Shown: positions 43,901 through 52,089 of the stretch, piece by piece
Layout: every line of letters starts with the position of its first letter
Numbering within the stretch: the first letter of the stretch is position 1
Assembly (NCBI RefSeq): GCF_013386165.1
Contig: NZ_JACAOS010000030.1
Coordinates: 62,001 to 126,000, forward strand
Direction of reading: 5' to 3'
DNA length: 64,000 nt
Source of the DNA: Pseudomonas gingeri
GTDB taxonomy: Bacteria; Pseudomonadota; Gammaproteobacteria; Pseudomonadales; Pseudomonadaceae
Translations under genes and position numbers: made by a program
Notes under the pieces: generated by a model
Database searches by the model: none
Seen by the model: only the letters and a program-made list of their open reading frames with translations
Told to the model about the DNA's origin: nothing

Positions 43901-44017
43901 CCGATGGCCTACGCGATGATCGGCGGGATCGTGGTGGCGACGGTGCTGACGCTGATGTTCCTACCGGCGCTGTATGTGGCCTGGTACAAGATTCGCGAGC
44001 CGCGCAAAGAGGTGTAG
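40967..44017 (+). CDS. triC: RND efflux transporter (TriC-like)
   Basis: A 1016-residue inner-membrane proton antiporter with 12 helices and two large periplasmic loops. The start is MKGSFNLSEWALKHQSFVWY. Helix 4 carries LGLLVDDAMITVEMM, where the paired aspartates are those of the RND proton relay. ILALIGIIIRNSVILVTQID marks the C-terminal half. With the two adaptors upstream it should form a tripartite pump using an outer-membrane channel encoded elsewhere. No TolC-family gene is in this window. Substrates are inferred from the TriABC family (triclosan and similar biocides). Confidence 0.85.
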   Translation: MKGSFNLSEWALKHQSFVWYLMFVALLMGVFSYINLGREEDPSFTIKTMIIQTKWPGATVDDTLEQVTDRIEKKLEELDSLDYVKSYTRPGESTVFVFLRDTTSGKDIPQIWYQVRKKIDDIRGDFPQGIQGPGFNDEFGDVFGSVYAFTSDGLSMRQLRDYVEQVRAQIRDVPGLGKIQMIGEQDEVLYLNFSTRKLAALGIDQRQVVQSLQSQNAVTPAGVIEAGPERISVRASGQYASEKDLEAVNLKLNDRFYRLADIAEISRGYVDPPTPLFRYNGQTAIGLAIAMKKGGNIQDFGKSLHARMDSLTAELPVGVGVHKVSDQAEVVEKAVGGFTSALFEAVIIVLVVSFIALGLRAGLVVACSIPLVLAMVFVFMEYSGITMQRISLGALIIALGLLVDDAMITVEMMVTRLEKGDTKEQAATFAYTSTAFPMLTGTLVTVAGFVPIGLNASSAGEYTFTLFAVIAVAMLVSWVVAVLFAPVIGVHILSEKVKGHDGGTGRIARVFNAGLLWSMRHRWWAIGLTVLVFALSVFCMRFVQNQFFPSSDRPEILVDLNLPQNASINETRKAVDKLEASLKDDPDILRWSSYIGEGAIRFYLPLDQQLQNPYYAQLIIVSKSLEQRAALIQRLNKRLREDFVGIGSFVQTLEMGPPVGRPLQYRVSGKDIDQVRKHAIELATILDKNPNVGETIYDWNEPGKVLRIDIAQDKARQFGLSSEDVARLMNSIVSGSPVTQVKDDIYLINVVGRAVDSERGTPETLQNLQIVTPSGVSIPLLAFATVRYELEQPLVWRRDRLPTITLKAGVRGNLQPTDLVKQLKPDIDQFAAGLPAGYKVVTGGTVEESGKAQGPIAKVVPLMLFLMATFLMIQLHSVQKMFLVASVAPLGLIGVVLALVPTGTPMGFVAILGILALIGIIIRNSVILVTQIDEYERNGYAPWDAVVEATEHRRRPILLTAAAASLGMIPIAREVFWGPMAYAMIGGIVVATVLTLMFLPALYVAWYKIREPRKEV

Positions 44018-44035
44018 CGAGTGCCCTGCACTCGT

Positions 44036-44103
44036 ATCGCGAGCAAGCTCGCTCCTACAATGGTCTGGTCCACAAAACCTGTAGGAGCGAGCTTGCTCGC
44101 GAT
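44036..44103. repeat. REPIN in inverted orientation
   Basis: ATCGCGAGCAAGCTCGCTCC comes first and GGAGCGAGCTTGCTCGCGAT second, around a ~20-base spacer. This is the opposite arm order to the pair at 34282. Confidence 0.88.
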
Positions 44104-44129
44104 GCGACCGCAGGTCGCTTCTCGCCGGT

Positions 44130-45167
44130 TTATTCCGCTGTCGACGGTTTCTCCCACAAATTGATCCCGCCTTCCTGGGCAAAACGATCAATCTCCGCCA
44201 GCTCTTCCTGAGTGAAACTCAGGTTCTTCAACGCGCCGACGTTCTCGATAATCTGCTCCGGCCGGCTGGCGCCGATCAGTGCCGAAGTCACCCGTGGGTC
44301 GCGCAATGTCCAGGCCAAGGCCAATTGCGCCAGGCTCTGGCCACGGCGCTGGGCAATCTCATTCAAGGCCCGCACATGGGCGATGTTCGCTTCCGACAAG
44401 TGCGAGGCCTGCAACGAGCCGCCACCCGGACGGTTGACCCGCGCATCCTTCGGCACGCCATTGAGGTATTTGTCGGTCAGCAGACCCTGGGCCAACGGAG
44501 TAAAGGCAATCACCCCGGTACCCAGCTCTTCGACGGTGTCCAGCAGGTCCTTTTCCACCCAGCGATTGAGCAGGTTGTAGGCCGGTTGGTGGATCAGCAG
44601 CGGCACTTTCCACTCTTTCAGCAGCGCGGCGATTTCCCGGGTCTTCACCCCGGAATACGACGAGATACCGATATACAGCGCCTTGCCCTGCTGCACGGCG
44701 CTGGCCAGGGCGCTGGCGGTTTCTTCCAGTGGGGTGTCCGGGTCGAAGCGGTGCGAATAGAAGATATCCACATAGTCCAGGCCCAGGCGTTGCAGGCTCT
44801 GGTCGAGGCTGGCGAGCACGTATTTGCGCGAACCGCCGCCCTGGCCGTAAGGGCCGGGCCACATGTCCCAACCGGCCTTGCTGGAGATGATCAGCTCATC
44901 GCGGTACTGCTTGAAGTCTTCACGCAACAGGCGACCGAAGTTGATCTCGGCGCTGCCGTAGGGCGGGCCGTAGTTGTTCGCCAGGTCGAAGTGGTTGATG
45001 CCCAGGTCGAAGGCGGTGCGCAGCAGGGCACGCTGGGTGTCGATTGGCGTGCTGTCGCCGAAGTTGTGCCACAGGCCCAGGGACAGCGCCGGTAGCACCA
45101 GCCCGCTGCGTCCGACGCGGCGGTAGGGAATGGAGTCGTAGCGGTTTTCGGCAGCTTGGTAAGTCAT
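44130..45167 (-). CDS. yghZ: Aldo/keto reductase, YghZ type
   Basis: A 345-residue NADPH-dependent reductase from ATG 45167 (MTYQAAENRYDSIPYRRVGR) with AGAGGA upstream. The catalytic residues are visible: Asp and Tyr in FDLANNYGPPYGSAE, Lys in IISSKAGWDMWPGPYGQGG and His in DIFYSHRFDP. WDMWPGPYGQGGGSRKYVLA is characteristic of the YghZ/Gpr subgroup, which reduces L-glyceraldehyde-3-phosphate and methylglyoxal-like carbonyls. It is a single-gene unit with a 430-base upstream region containing repeated TAGTACG motifs. Confidence 0.88.
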   Translation of the reverse strand: MTYQAAENRYDSIPYRRVGRSGLVLPALSLGLWHNFGDSTPIDTQRALLRTAFDLGINHFDLANNYGPPYGSAEINFGRLLREDFKQYRDELIISSKAGWDMWPGPYGQGGGSRKYVLASLDQSLQRLGLDYVDIFYSHRFDPDTPLEETASALASAVQQGKALYIGISSYSGVKTREIAALLKEWKVPLLIHQPAYNLLNRWVEKDLLDTVEELGTGVIAFTPLAQGLLTDKYLNGVPKDARVNRPGGGSLQASHLSEANIAHVRALNEIAQRRGQSLAQLALAWTLRDPRVTSALIGASRPEQIIENVGALKNLSFTQEELAEIDRFAQEGGINLWEKPSTAE

Positions 45168-45424
45168 CGAATCCTCTCTCATTGGGCAGTGACATCTTCT
45201 TTCGCGCGTACGACGTCATTGTTGTGGGGCGAAATGCCCAGCATACGCCGAGAAAAGCCCAAGCCAACCCTGGGCTCGAGCTATCGCTGAAACGTTTCAT
45301 GTTTTTCCCGGATTGCGCCTTGGGTTTTCTCCGCACCCTGAGCGCACCCGGCTTGCACGATCAGCGACTATTCTTGGCGAGGAGCGATTGACATCCGAGA
45401 GGACCCTTGTTCCAGGTTTTTGAG

Positions 45425-45551
45425 TAGTACGATTTGATACATACCTGCTTACTTTTCCTCCGGCCTGAGTAACCCTTTTTTATTCAGTAAAATCTGGAAA
45501 TATGGAAATTATTGGCTTCGTATGCATGCTACGTAGTACGAAATAGTACGG
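45425..45551. promoter_or_regulatory. TAGTACG repeats upstream of the aldo/keto reductase
   Basis: TAGTACGA occurs at 45425-45432 and 45534-45541, and TAGTACGG at 45544-45551, with the last two exactly 10 bases (one helical turn) apart. The surrounding 45168-45597 gap has no gene. The repeats could be a regulator site for the reductase, about 260-380 bases upstream of its start. Confidence 0.35.
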
Positions 45552-45597
45552 ATTCGGGTGCTGAAAATAAGGTGGTTTTCTGCTGGAGGACGCCCGA

Positions 45598-46488
45598 TCA
45601 GTGCGCTTTTTCAAAAATCTCGCTGATCCAGTCGACAAACACCCGCACCCTGGGTGACATCTGTCGGTTTTGTGGATAAAGCACCGAAACCGGCATGGGC
45701 GGCGGCGGGTGGTTCGGCAGGACCTCCTTGAGCAAGCCCTGACCGATCTGCTCGGCCACGCGGTAATGTGGCACCTGGATCAGCCCCAGCCCGGAGACCG
45801 CCGACGCGGCATAGATCTCCGCGCCAAATACCGAGACCCGGCCCGCCAGGGGCACTTCGCGCAACTCGCCAGCCTCGGTGAATTCGAACGGGAACAGCTT
45901 GCCGGTGGCTCTTGAAACGTAATTGATGCCCTGATGCCGGCTCAGGTCCGCGAGGCTCTGGGGTTCACCGTATTTGCGCAGGTACGCGGGGCTGGCGCAG
46001 GTCACCTGGCGCAGGTTGGCGACGCGCCGCCCGATCAGTGAGGAGTCGCCGAGATTGCCCGAACGCAGCACGCAATCCACGCCCTCGGCGATCAGGTCGA
46101 TAAAGTGGCTGGCCTCGCTCATCGACACGTCGATGTCCGGGTAACGCTCGAGAAATGCCGGCAGCGCCGGGACCACGAAGTAGCGCGCCAGCGTGCCCTG
46201 CAGGTCCACCCGCAAACGGCCCTTGGGCGCCACCGAGCGAAACGCCAGTTCGGCCTCTTCCAGCTCCGCCAGCAACTGCACGCAACGTCGGTAATAGGCC
46301 TCGCCATCGAGGGTCGGCCGGACGCGGCGCGTACTACGCTCCAACAGCCGGGTGCCAAGCCAGGTCTCGAACTGATTCAGGGTATGGGTCAGGGTTGCGC
46401 GGGGCAGGTTCAGGTCTTCGGCGGCCAGGGTGAAGCTGCTGCGTTCGTAGATTCGTACAAAAACCTTCATGGCCTTGACCTGGTCCAT
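45598..46488 (-). CDS. LysR-family regulator (divergent from SDR genes)
   Basis: A 296-residue regulator (MDQVKAMKVFVRIYERSSFT). The HTH is LAAEDLNLPRATLTHTLNQF, ETWLGTRLLERSTRRVRPTL. The effector domain is of the CrgA/DsdC-like subgroup common in proteobacteria (VDLQGTLARYFVVPALPAFL, GDSSLIGRRVANLRQVTCAS). It is divergent from the short-chain dehydrogenase at 46614 with 125 bases between starts, and most likely controls it. Confidence 0.88.
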   Translation of the reverse strand: MDQVKAMKVFVRIYERSSFTLAAEDLNLPRATLTHTLNQFETWLGTRLLERSTRRVRPTLDGEAYYRRCVQLLAELEEAELAFRSVAPKGRLRVDLQGTLARYFVVPALPAFLERYPDIDVSMSEASHFIDLIAEGVDCVLRSGNLGDSSLIGRRVANLRQVTCASPAYLRKYGEPQSLADLSRHQGINYVSRATGKLFPFEFTEAGELREVPLAGRVSVFGAEIYAASAVSGLGLIQVPHYRVAEQIGQGLLKEVLPNHPPPPMPVSVLYPQNRQMSPRVRVFVDWISEIFEKAH

Positions 46489-46613
46489 GGGCGCTCCGCT
46501 GCGATTTATTGTTGGCGATTATTGAACAGTCAAGCCAACTATCGAGCATTTATCACCCTGGGTAAACATGTGAAATTGGCCCCACACCCAACGAACACCC
46601 CAGGAGATTCGAT

Positions 46614-47348
46614 ATGACTACCCAGAAAGTTGCCATCGTCACCGGCGCCTCGCGCGGCATCGGCGCGGTCATCGCCCGTCAGTTGGCGGCGCAAGGTTTT
46701 GCCGTCGCGATCAACTACGCCAGCAGCGCCAACGAGGCTTCGGCGCTGGTGGTGGAACTGCGTCAGGCCGGCCACAAAGCCATAGCGATCAAGGCCGATG
46801 TCGCCAGCTCCGCCGATGTTGCCCGTCTGTTCGATGAGACCGAGCAGCAACTGGGCAAGGTCGATGTGTTGGTCAACAACGCCGGGATCCTCAAGGTCTT
46901 GCCGTTGGCCCAGCACAGCGATGAACTGTTCGAGCAGACCTTCGCCATCAACACCCAGGGCACCTTCAACACCCTGCGTGAAGCGGCGACCCGGATGAAT
47001 GACGGTGGCCGTATCGTCAATTTCTCCAGCAGCACCGTGGGCCTGAACCTGCCCGGTTATGCGGTGTACATCGCCAGCAAGGCGGCGGTGGAGTCCCTCA
47101 CCCAGGTGTTTGCCAAGGAACTGCGCGGTCGCCAGATCACCGTCAATGCCGTGGCGCCTGGCCCGGTGGCAACTGAGCTGTTCCTGCACGGCAAGAGCGA
47201 GGAGCAGATCCAGACCTTCGCCAAGATGCCGCCGCTGGAACGTCTCGGTCAGCCGGAAGATATCGCCGACGTGGTGTCCTTCCTGGTCAGCCCGGCCGCG
47301 GCCTGGGTCAACGGCCAGATCCTGCGGGCCAACGGTGGTCTGGTCTGA
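46614..47348 (+). CDS. Short-chain dehydrogenase/reductase
   Basis: A 244-residue classical SDR with an AGGAG ribosome site. The cofactor site is TGASRGIG (residues ~11-18), with NNAG near residue 88. The catalytic Ser is in IVNFSSSTV and Tyr/Lys in YIASKAA. It ends in VNGQILRANGGLV, like FabG-type oxidoreductases. NADP use is likely from the ASRGIG context. The substrate is unknown. It is the probable target of the divergent LysR regulator. Confidence 0.88.
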   Translation: MTTQKVAIVTGASRGIGAVIARQLAAQGFAVAINYASSANEASALVVELRQAGHKAIAIKADVASSADVARLFDETEQQLGKVDVLVNNAGILKVLPLAQHSDELFEQTFAINTQGTFNTLREAATRMNDGGRIVNFSSSTVGLNLPGYAVYIASKAAVESLTQVFAKELRGRQITVNAVAPGPVATELFLHGKSEEQIQTFAKMPPLERLGQPEDIADVVSFLVSPAAAWVNGQILRANGGLV

Positions 47349-47423
47349 TCCACGCCTTTCCCCCTGAATGATCGCCCGGTTCGCGGGCGGTCTTGCTCCC
47401 CTGCGAATCCAAGGTGAACCTTC

Positions 47424-48320
47424 ATGAAATCCGTGATCCTGATTACCGGCGCCTCCAGCGGCTTCGGTGCCCTCACTGCCCGCGCCCTGGCCGATGCCGG
47501 CCACACCGTCTACGCCAGCATGCGTGAAACCCTCGGCCGTAATGCGCCCCAGGTGGCTGAAGTGCAGCGTTACGCCGCCGCGCACTCGGTGGACCTGCGC
47601 AGTGTCGAACTGGACGTGGCGTCCAGCGAATCGGTCGAGGCCGGCGTGGCGCGGATTGTCGCCGACTGCGGGCGGCTGGATGTGGTTATCCACAACGCCG
47701 GGCATATGTCCTTTGGTCCGACCGAGGCCTTTACCCCGGAACAGTTCGCCCAGCTTTACGACATCAATGTGCTGAGTACCCAGCGGGTCAACCGTGCGGC
47801 CTTGCCACAACTGCGCAAGCAGGGCAAAGGCCTGGTGGTGTGGGTCTCCTCCAGCAGTGCTCGCGGTGGTACGCCGCCGTTCCTGGCACCGTATTTCGCG
47901 GCCAAGGCGGCGATGGACTCCCTGGCGGTGTCCTATGCCAGCGAGCTGGTGCGTTGGGGCGTGGAAACCTCGATCGTGGTTCCGGGAGCGTTTACCCAGG
48001 GCACCCACCATTTCCTGCATTCCGGCTCGCCCGCCGATCAGACGCGTGCGCTTGAATACACCGAGGGACCTTACGCCGGGGTCGCGGAGCAGGCGCTGCA
48101 AGGCCTTGCCGCGCTGGAGCCGGCAGATGCGGATGTTGGCGAGGTGGCTCGGGCGATTGTCGAGATTGTCGGCCTGCCCCAGGGTCGTCGGCCGTTCCGT
48201 TGCCATATCGACCCATCCCAGGATGGCGCCGAAGTGGTCAATGCCATGGCCGATCGGGTGCGCGCGGAGATGTTCCGACGGATCGGGCTGGAGGATCTGT
48301 TGCAGGTCGGCGGTCGCTGA
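47424..48320 (+). CDS. Short-chain dehydrogenase/reductase (second)
   Basis: A 298-residue SDR starting MKSVILITGASSGFGALTAR. The cofactor motif is TGASSGFG. NAG appears as HNAG, which is a mild deviation. The active site is VWVSSSSARGG ... YFAAKAAMDSLA. A ~50-residue C-terminal extension (HIDPSQDGAEVVNAMADRVR, AEMFRRIGLEDLL) distinguishes it from the upstream SDR, so it is not a simple duplicate. It lies 75 bases downstream on the same strand and may be part of the same LysR-controlled unit. Confidence 0.87.
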   Translation: MKSVILITGASSGFGALTARALADAGHTVYASMRETLGRNAPQVAEVQRYAAAHSVDLRSVELDVASSESVEAGVARIVADCGRLDVVIHNAGHMSFGPTEAFTPEQFAQLYDINVLSTQRVNRAALPQLRKQGKGLVVWVSSSSARGGTPPFLAPYFAAKAAMDSLAVSYASELVRWGVETSIVVPGAFTQGTHHFLHSGSPADQTRALEYTEGPYAGVAEQALQGLAALEPADADVGEVARAIVEIVGLPQGRRPFRCHIDPSQDGAEVVNAMADRVRAEMFRRIGLEDLLQVGGR

Positions 48321-48387
48321 AGGGGCGGGTTTCGATCTACAGTATCAGGAGGCATTACCCGCAACACCGCACCTCGGAGGATCCTCC

Positions 48388-48645
48388 ATGCACACCGCGA
48401 TCATCCTCGCCATCGGCCTGATCCTGCTCGGCGGCACGCTGTTCTTCGGCCAGCGCCTGGGCATCAGCCGACAGATCCTCGGTGTCGGCTTTCTCGGCAT
48501 GTGGCTGCTGGCGACCCTCGTCAACGGCGCCATCGGGGTGATCACCGCCCACCAGAGTCTCCTGTCGGAGTTGATGATCGGGCTGGTGGTGTTCGGCCTG
48601 CCGGCCATCGCCATGGCCTTGTTCATGGTGCTGGACAAGGCCTGA
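48388..48645 (+). CDS. Small membrane protein of unknown function
   Basis: An 85-residue protein (MHTAIILAIGLILLGGTLFF) with GGAGG nine bases before ATG 48388. Three hydrophobic segments are visible: 3-20, ISRQILGVGFLGMWLLATLV (~27-46) and LMIGLVVFGLPAIAMALFMV (~62-81). I recognise no family. It follows the SDR genes by 67 bases and is convergent with betT, whose end is 9 bases away. Confidence 0.75.
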   Translation: MHTAIILAIGLILLGGTLFFGQRLGISRQILGVGFLGMWLLATLVNGAIGVITAHQSLLSELMIGLVVFGLPAIAMALFMVLDKA

Positions 48646-48654
48646 CGCGGCGTC

Positions 48655-50649
48655 TCAACGGACCAGATGGAGGAACTGCATATGCCGTTCGTACTGGTCG
48701 AGGATGTCGTTGATGATCTGCTCCTTGCTATAGCCCATCAGGTCATAGTCCTGGCTGCCTTCGCGCAGGTGCACTTCGGCGCGATAGTAGCGGCGGTTGC
48801 GCAACTCCTTCGGGCCCATGCCGCCACGGGCGAACGACGGTGTGAAGTAGCCGCGCATCTGCACCTGGTAGATGAACGGGTGCTGGTCACCATGGCCGAT
48901 TTCCAGGCTGACGTTGTCATTCACCGGGTCTGGCTGCGTCACCACGTTCAGGCCCTTCTCGACAAATCCCGCGCTGACTTCCTCGATGGCCGGACGCACC
49001 GTCTGGTCGAGGAAGCGATAGACCTCGTCCCGCGACGGGAAGTGCACCGCCTGGCTCAGGCGCTGGCGCCAGCCGCTGCGCCGTGACTGGGACACCGGCG
49101 CCAGCGAGTGCAACTGGGCGATCTGTTTCTGCGATTCCAGATGGAACGCCTTGTGCAGCCCCCACATCATCAGCAGCAGAATCAACGAGAACGGCAGTGA
49201 GGTCAGCACCACCGCTGATTTCAGCGCATCGATGCTGCCGGAGAACAGCAGCGCGCTGGTGATCAGCGCGGTCATTGCGCCCCAGAACACCCGCAGCCAT
49301 TTCGGCCCGTCTTCATCGGCATTGCCGCCACGGGCGGAGAGCGTCGAAAGCACCACGGTGCCGGAGTCGGCCGAGGTGACGAAAAATACGAAGCTGATGA
49401 ACACCGTGATGGCGATCACCGTCTTGCTCCAGGGATAGGTTTCCAGCAGCAGGTACAGGGTCCGCGACGGGTCGTCGAGCGCCGATTGGCCGAGGGCGCT
49501 CATACCGTGGTTGAGCACCTGGTCGATGGCGCTGTTGCCAAAAATCGACATCCACGCCAGGGTGAAGCCCAGCGGGATCAGCAACACGCCGAAGACGAAC
49601 TCGCGAATGGTCCGGCCACGGGAAATCCGTGCGATAAACAGGCCGACGAAGGGCGACCAGGCAATCCACCAGGCCCAATAGAACACCGTCCAGCCCCCCA
49701 GCCAGTCGCTCGGTTTGTCGTAGGCGTAAAGATCGAAGCTCTTGGTCGGCAGCGCGCCGAGGTAGTCGCCGAGGTTCTGGATCAAGGTGTTGAGCAGATG
49801 CTGGGTGGGCCCGGCGAAGAGCACGAAGAGCAGCAGCGCGCAGGCCAGCAGCATGTTGATGTCGGACATCACCCGCACGCCCTTGTCGACGCCGGCGACC
49901 GCGACGGCAATGGCCGCGCCCATCATCAGGCTGATCAGCCCGACCTGGACCCACTGGGTGTGGGGCACGTTGAACAGGTAGTCCAGGCCCGAGTTGAGGT
50001 GCAACACGCCAAAGCCCATGTCGGCCCCGAGGCCGAACACCGTGGCGATGATGCCGAAGCCGTCCACGGCGTAGCCGATGGGCCCGTTGATGCGTTTGCC
50101 AATCAGCGGGTACAGCGCCGAGCGCAGGGCCAGCGGCAGGTTGTGCCGGTAGGCGAAGTAGGCCAGGGCCATGCCGACGAAGGCGAACACGCCCCAGCCG
50201 TGCAGGCCCCAGTGCAGAAACAGGATCTGCATGGCCTGGCGCGCGGCGGCCTGGGTCCCGGCCTCGCCCTGGGGCGGTTGCAGCAGGTGGGTCAGGGGCT
50301 CGGAGACGCAGAAGAAGAACAGGGTGATGCTGATCCCGGCGGCGAACAGCATGCCGGCCCAGGACAGGTAGCTGAACTCGGGTTCGTCGTGGTCGGCACC
50401 GAGCTTGATCTTGCCGTAGCCGGACAAGGCGGTGACCACCACGAAGACCAGGTACAGGGTCATCGCCAGCATGTAGTACCAGCCGACCGTATTGGCCGCC
50501 CAGTTTTGCGCCGCCAGCAGCCATTGGCCGGCGGCTTCGGGCAGGGCGATGACCACCAGGCCGAACAGCAGGATGAAGCTTGCGGCGAAGTAGAACACCG
50601 GCGGGTTCATGCGGATCAGGCCGCTGGTGGAAAGGGGCGATGTGCTCAT
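48655..50649 (-). CDS. betT: BCCT-family choline/betaine transporter (BetT type)
   Basis: A 664-residue sodium- or proton-coupled transporter with 12 membrane helices and a long C-terminal cytosolic domain (~150 residues), as in BetT. BCCT markers are WYYMLAMTLYLVFVVVTALS, HWGLHGWGVFAFVGMALAYF, GADMGFGVLHLNSGLDYLF and the signature FYWAWWIAWSPFVGLFIARI. The C-terminal domain of BetT relatives tunes activity to osmolality. The start ATG 50649 is the only one before helix 1. A 30-base palindrome lies 92 bases upstream, consistent with control by a TetR-type repressor such as BetI. Choline is the likely substrate; no bet genes are adjacent. Confidence 0.87.
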   Translation of the reverse strand: MSTSPLSTSGLIRMNPPVFYFAASFILLFGLVVIALPEAAGQWLLAAQNWAANTVGWYYMLAMTLYLVFVVVTALSGYGKIKLGADHDEPEFSYLSWAGMLFAAGISITLFFFCVSEPLTHLLQPPQGEAGTQAAARQAMQILFLHWGLHGWGVFAFVGMALAYFAYRHNLPLALRSALYPLIGKRINGPIGYAVDGFGIIATVFGLGADMGFGVLHLNSGLDYLFNVPHTQWVQVGLISLMMGAAIAVAVAGVDKGVRVMSDINMLLACALLLFVLFAGPTQHLLNTLIQNLGDYLGALPTKSFDLYAYDKPSDWLGGWTVFYWAWWIAWSPFVGLFIARISRGRTIREFVFGVLLIPLGFTLAWMSIFGNSAIDQVLNHGMSALGQSALDDPSRTLYLLLETYPWSKTVIAITVFISFVFFVTSADSGTVVLSTLSARGGNADEDGPKWLRVFWGAMTALITSALLFSGSIDALKSAVVLTSLPFSLILLLMMWGLHKAFHLESQKQIAQLHSLAPVSQSRRSGWRQRLSQAVHFPSRDEVYRFLDQTVRPAIEEVSAGFVEKGLNVVTQPDPVNDNVSLEIGHGDQHPFIYQVQMRGYFTPSFARGGMGPKELRNRRYYRAEVHLREGSQDYDLMGYSKEQIINDILDQYERHMQFLHLVR

Positions 50650-50740
50650 GCAGCGGGCACCTCGCGGGGGTGAAGCGTGGCTGAACAGCTCGGACTCAGC
50701 AAAGGCAAGCCTCCTGTTGTGAGCGGGCGGCGAACCGCCG

Positions 50741-50770
50741 GTTTAACTTGAACGAACGGTCAAGTTAAAC
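50741..50770. promoter_or_regulatory. Long palindrome upstream of betT (BetI-like operator)
   Basis: GTTTAACTTGA and TCAAGTTAAAC are perfect 11-bp arms around ACGAACGG. The TTGA-N8-TCAA core is the form expected of TetR-type BetI operators. Its position 92 bases before the betT start fits a promoter/operator. Confidence 0.55.
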
Positions 50771-50815
50771 ACGGATGGGGCTTGTAGGACTAATCGCAGG
50801 GCTCGGTGGTACTTG

Positions 50816-50948
50816 TGTGGCGAGCGGGCTTGCCCGCGCTGGGGCGCGAAGCGGCCCCCAAACCGGTACTCGCGGTGTATCTGGCAGATCGCGATGGTAG
50901 GTTTTGCGACTGCTGCGCAGCCGAACGGGGGCAAGCCCCCTCGCCACA
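50816..50948. repeat. REP-like inverted pair, GGGCTTGCCC type
   Basis: TGTGGCGAGCGGGCTTGCCC at the left and GGGGGCAAGCCCCCTCGCCA CA at the right face each other over 133 bases. This is a different REP class from the TAGGAGC elements and lies between betT and the serine acetyltransferase. Confidence 0.8.
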
Positions 50949-50969
50949 AGTCGAGATTCGTCCTGAAGG

Positions 50970-51899
50970 CTAGCGCTGTGCTCCTTCTTCATGCTGTTGC
51001 AGATTCGCCTGGGTCAGGTTGCAACCGGCCGGCACGCTGCGGGTCAGCCAGACATTGCCACCGATGGTGGCGCCGCGGCCGATGGTGATGCGCCCGAGGA
51101 TGGTTGCCCCGGCGTAGATCACTACATCGTCCTCGACAATCGGGTGGCGCGGATGGCCCTTCTGCAACTGGCCGTCCTCGTCCGCCGGGAAGCGCTTGGC
51201 GCCCAGGGTCACCGCCTGGTAGATGCGCACCCGCTCGCCGATGATCGCGGTTTCGCCGATCACCACGCCCGTCCCATGGTCGATAAAAAAACTAGGCCCG
51301 ATCTGCGCCCCGGGATGAATGTCGATTCCGGTGGCCGAGTGGGCGATTTCCGAACTGATCCGCGCCAGTAACGGCAACCCGGCCCTATACAGATGATGGG
51401 CCAGGCGGTGATGGATTACCGCGAGAATCCCCGGGTAGCAGAGCAACACTTCATCGACGCTGCGTGCCGCCGGGTCGCCGTGGTAGGCCGCGAGAACGTC
51501 GGTGTCGAGCACCCGACGCAGCCCCGGCAGGGCCATGGCGAAGTCCTGGATCAGTTGCACGGCTTTGCCCTGGACCTCGGCGTCCGACTCGCCACCATGC
51601 CGCGCCACGTAACGCAGCTCCAGGCGCGCCTGGGCCAGGAGGGCATTGAGGGCGGCGTCGAGGGTGTGGCCGACGTAGAAGTCCTCGCTTTCCTCGCGCA
51701 GGTCCACCGGCCCCAGGCGCATGGGAAACAACGCGCCGCAGAGCGATTCGAGAATCTCGGCCATGGCCTGGCGCGACGGCAGCTCGCGGCCACCCTGTTC
51801 GTCGCTGACCCGGCCATTACGGCTGCGCCACTCATCCCGGGCGCTGCGCAACTGGCCGACGATGCTCTGTAGTTGCCAATGGCTGGAACGCTCGCTCAC
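50970..51899 (-). CDS. epsC: Serine O-acetyltransferase, EpsC type
   Basis: A 309-residue enzyme making O-acetylserine, the carbon precursor of cysteine. The GTG start at 51899 (VSERSSHWQLQSIVGQLRSA) has GGAGA seven bases upstream and is preferred to the longer frame. An N-terminal helical region (~1-180) is followed by left-handed beta-helix hexapeptides: IAHSATGIDIHPGAQIGPSF, FIDHGTGVVIGETAIIGERV, IYQAVTLGAKRF and VIYAGATILGRITIGRGATI. It is divergent from the D-cysteine desulfhydrase gene (191 bases between starts), so both ends of cysteine metabolism meet at one control region. Confidence 0.9.
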   Translation of the reverse strand: MSERSSHWQLQSIVGQLRSARDEWRSRNGRVSDEQGGRELPSRQAMAEILESLCGALFPMRLGPVDLREESEDFYVGHTLDAALNALLAQARLELRYVARHGGESDAEVQGKAVQLIQDFAMALPGLRRVLDTDVLAAYHGDPAARSVDEVLLCYPGILAVIHHRLAHHLYRAGLPLLARISSEIAHSATGIDIHPGAQIGPSFFIDHGTGVVIGETAIIGERVRIYQAVTLGAKRFPADEDGQLQKGHPRHPIVEDDVVIYAGATILGRITIGRGATIGGNVWLTRSVPAGCNLTQANLQQHEEGAQR

Positions 51900-52030
51900 G
51901 ATCAAATCTCCGACGGGACGACCGACCCATCGGGTCGCCTGAATGACTTCCACTTTACGGCACCGACACAAATGGTCATTAAGAACGAATGGTGCTTTCC
52001 TAAGAACTTTCCGGCATAAGCGAATGACAG

Positions 52031-52059
52031 TTGCCTGGGGAAAAGCCCCTGCCTATAGT
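52031..52059 (+). promoter_or_regulatory. Probable dcyD promoter
   Basis: TTGCCT (52031-52036) and TATAGT (52054-52059) are separated by exactly 17 bases, 30 bases before the dcyD start. Confidence 0.6.
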
Positions 52060-52089
52060 CCTGGCATCTCCTACAGCCAGCTCGGACCC

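Noticed and set aside
46539..48206. 555-codon minus-strand frame
   Set aside because: Antisense to the two SDR genes, which have clear cofactor and active-site motifs on the plus strand.
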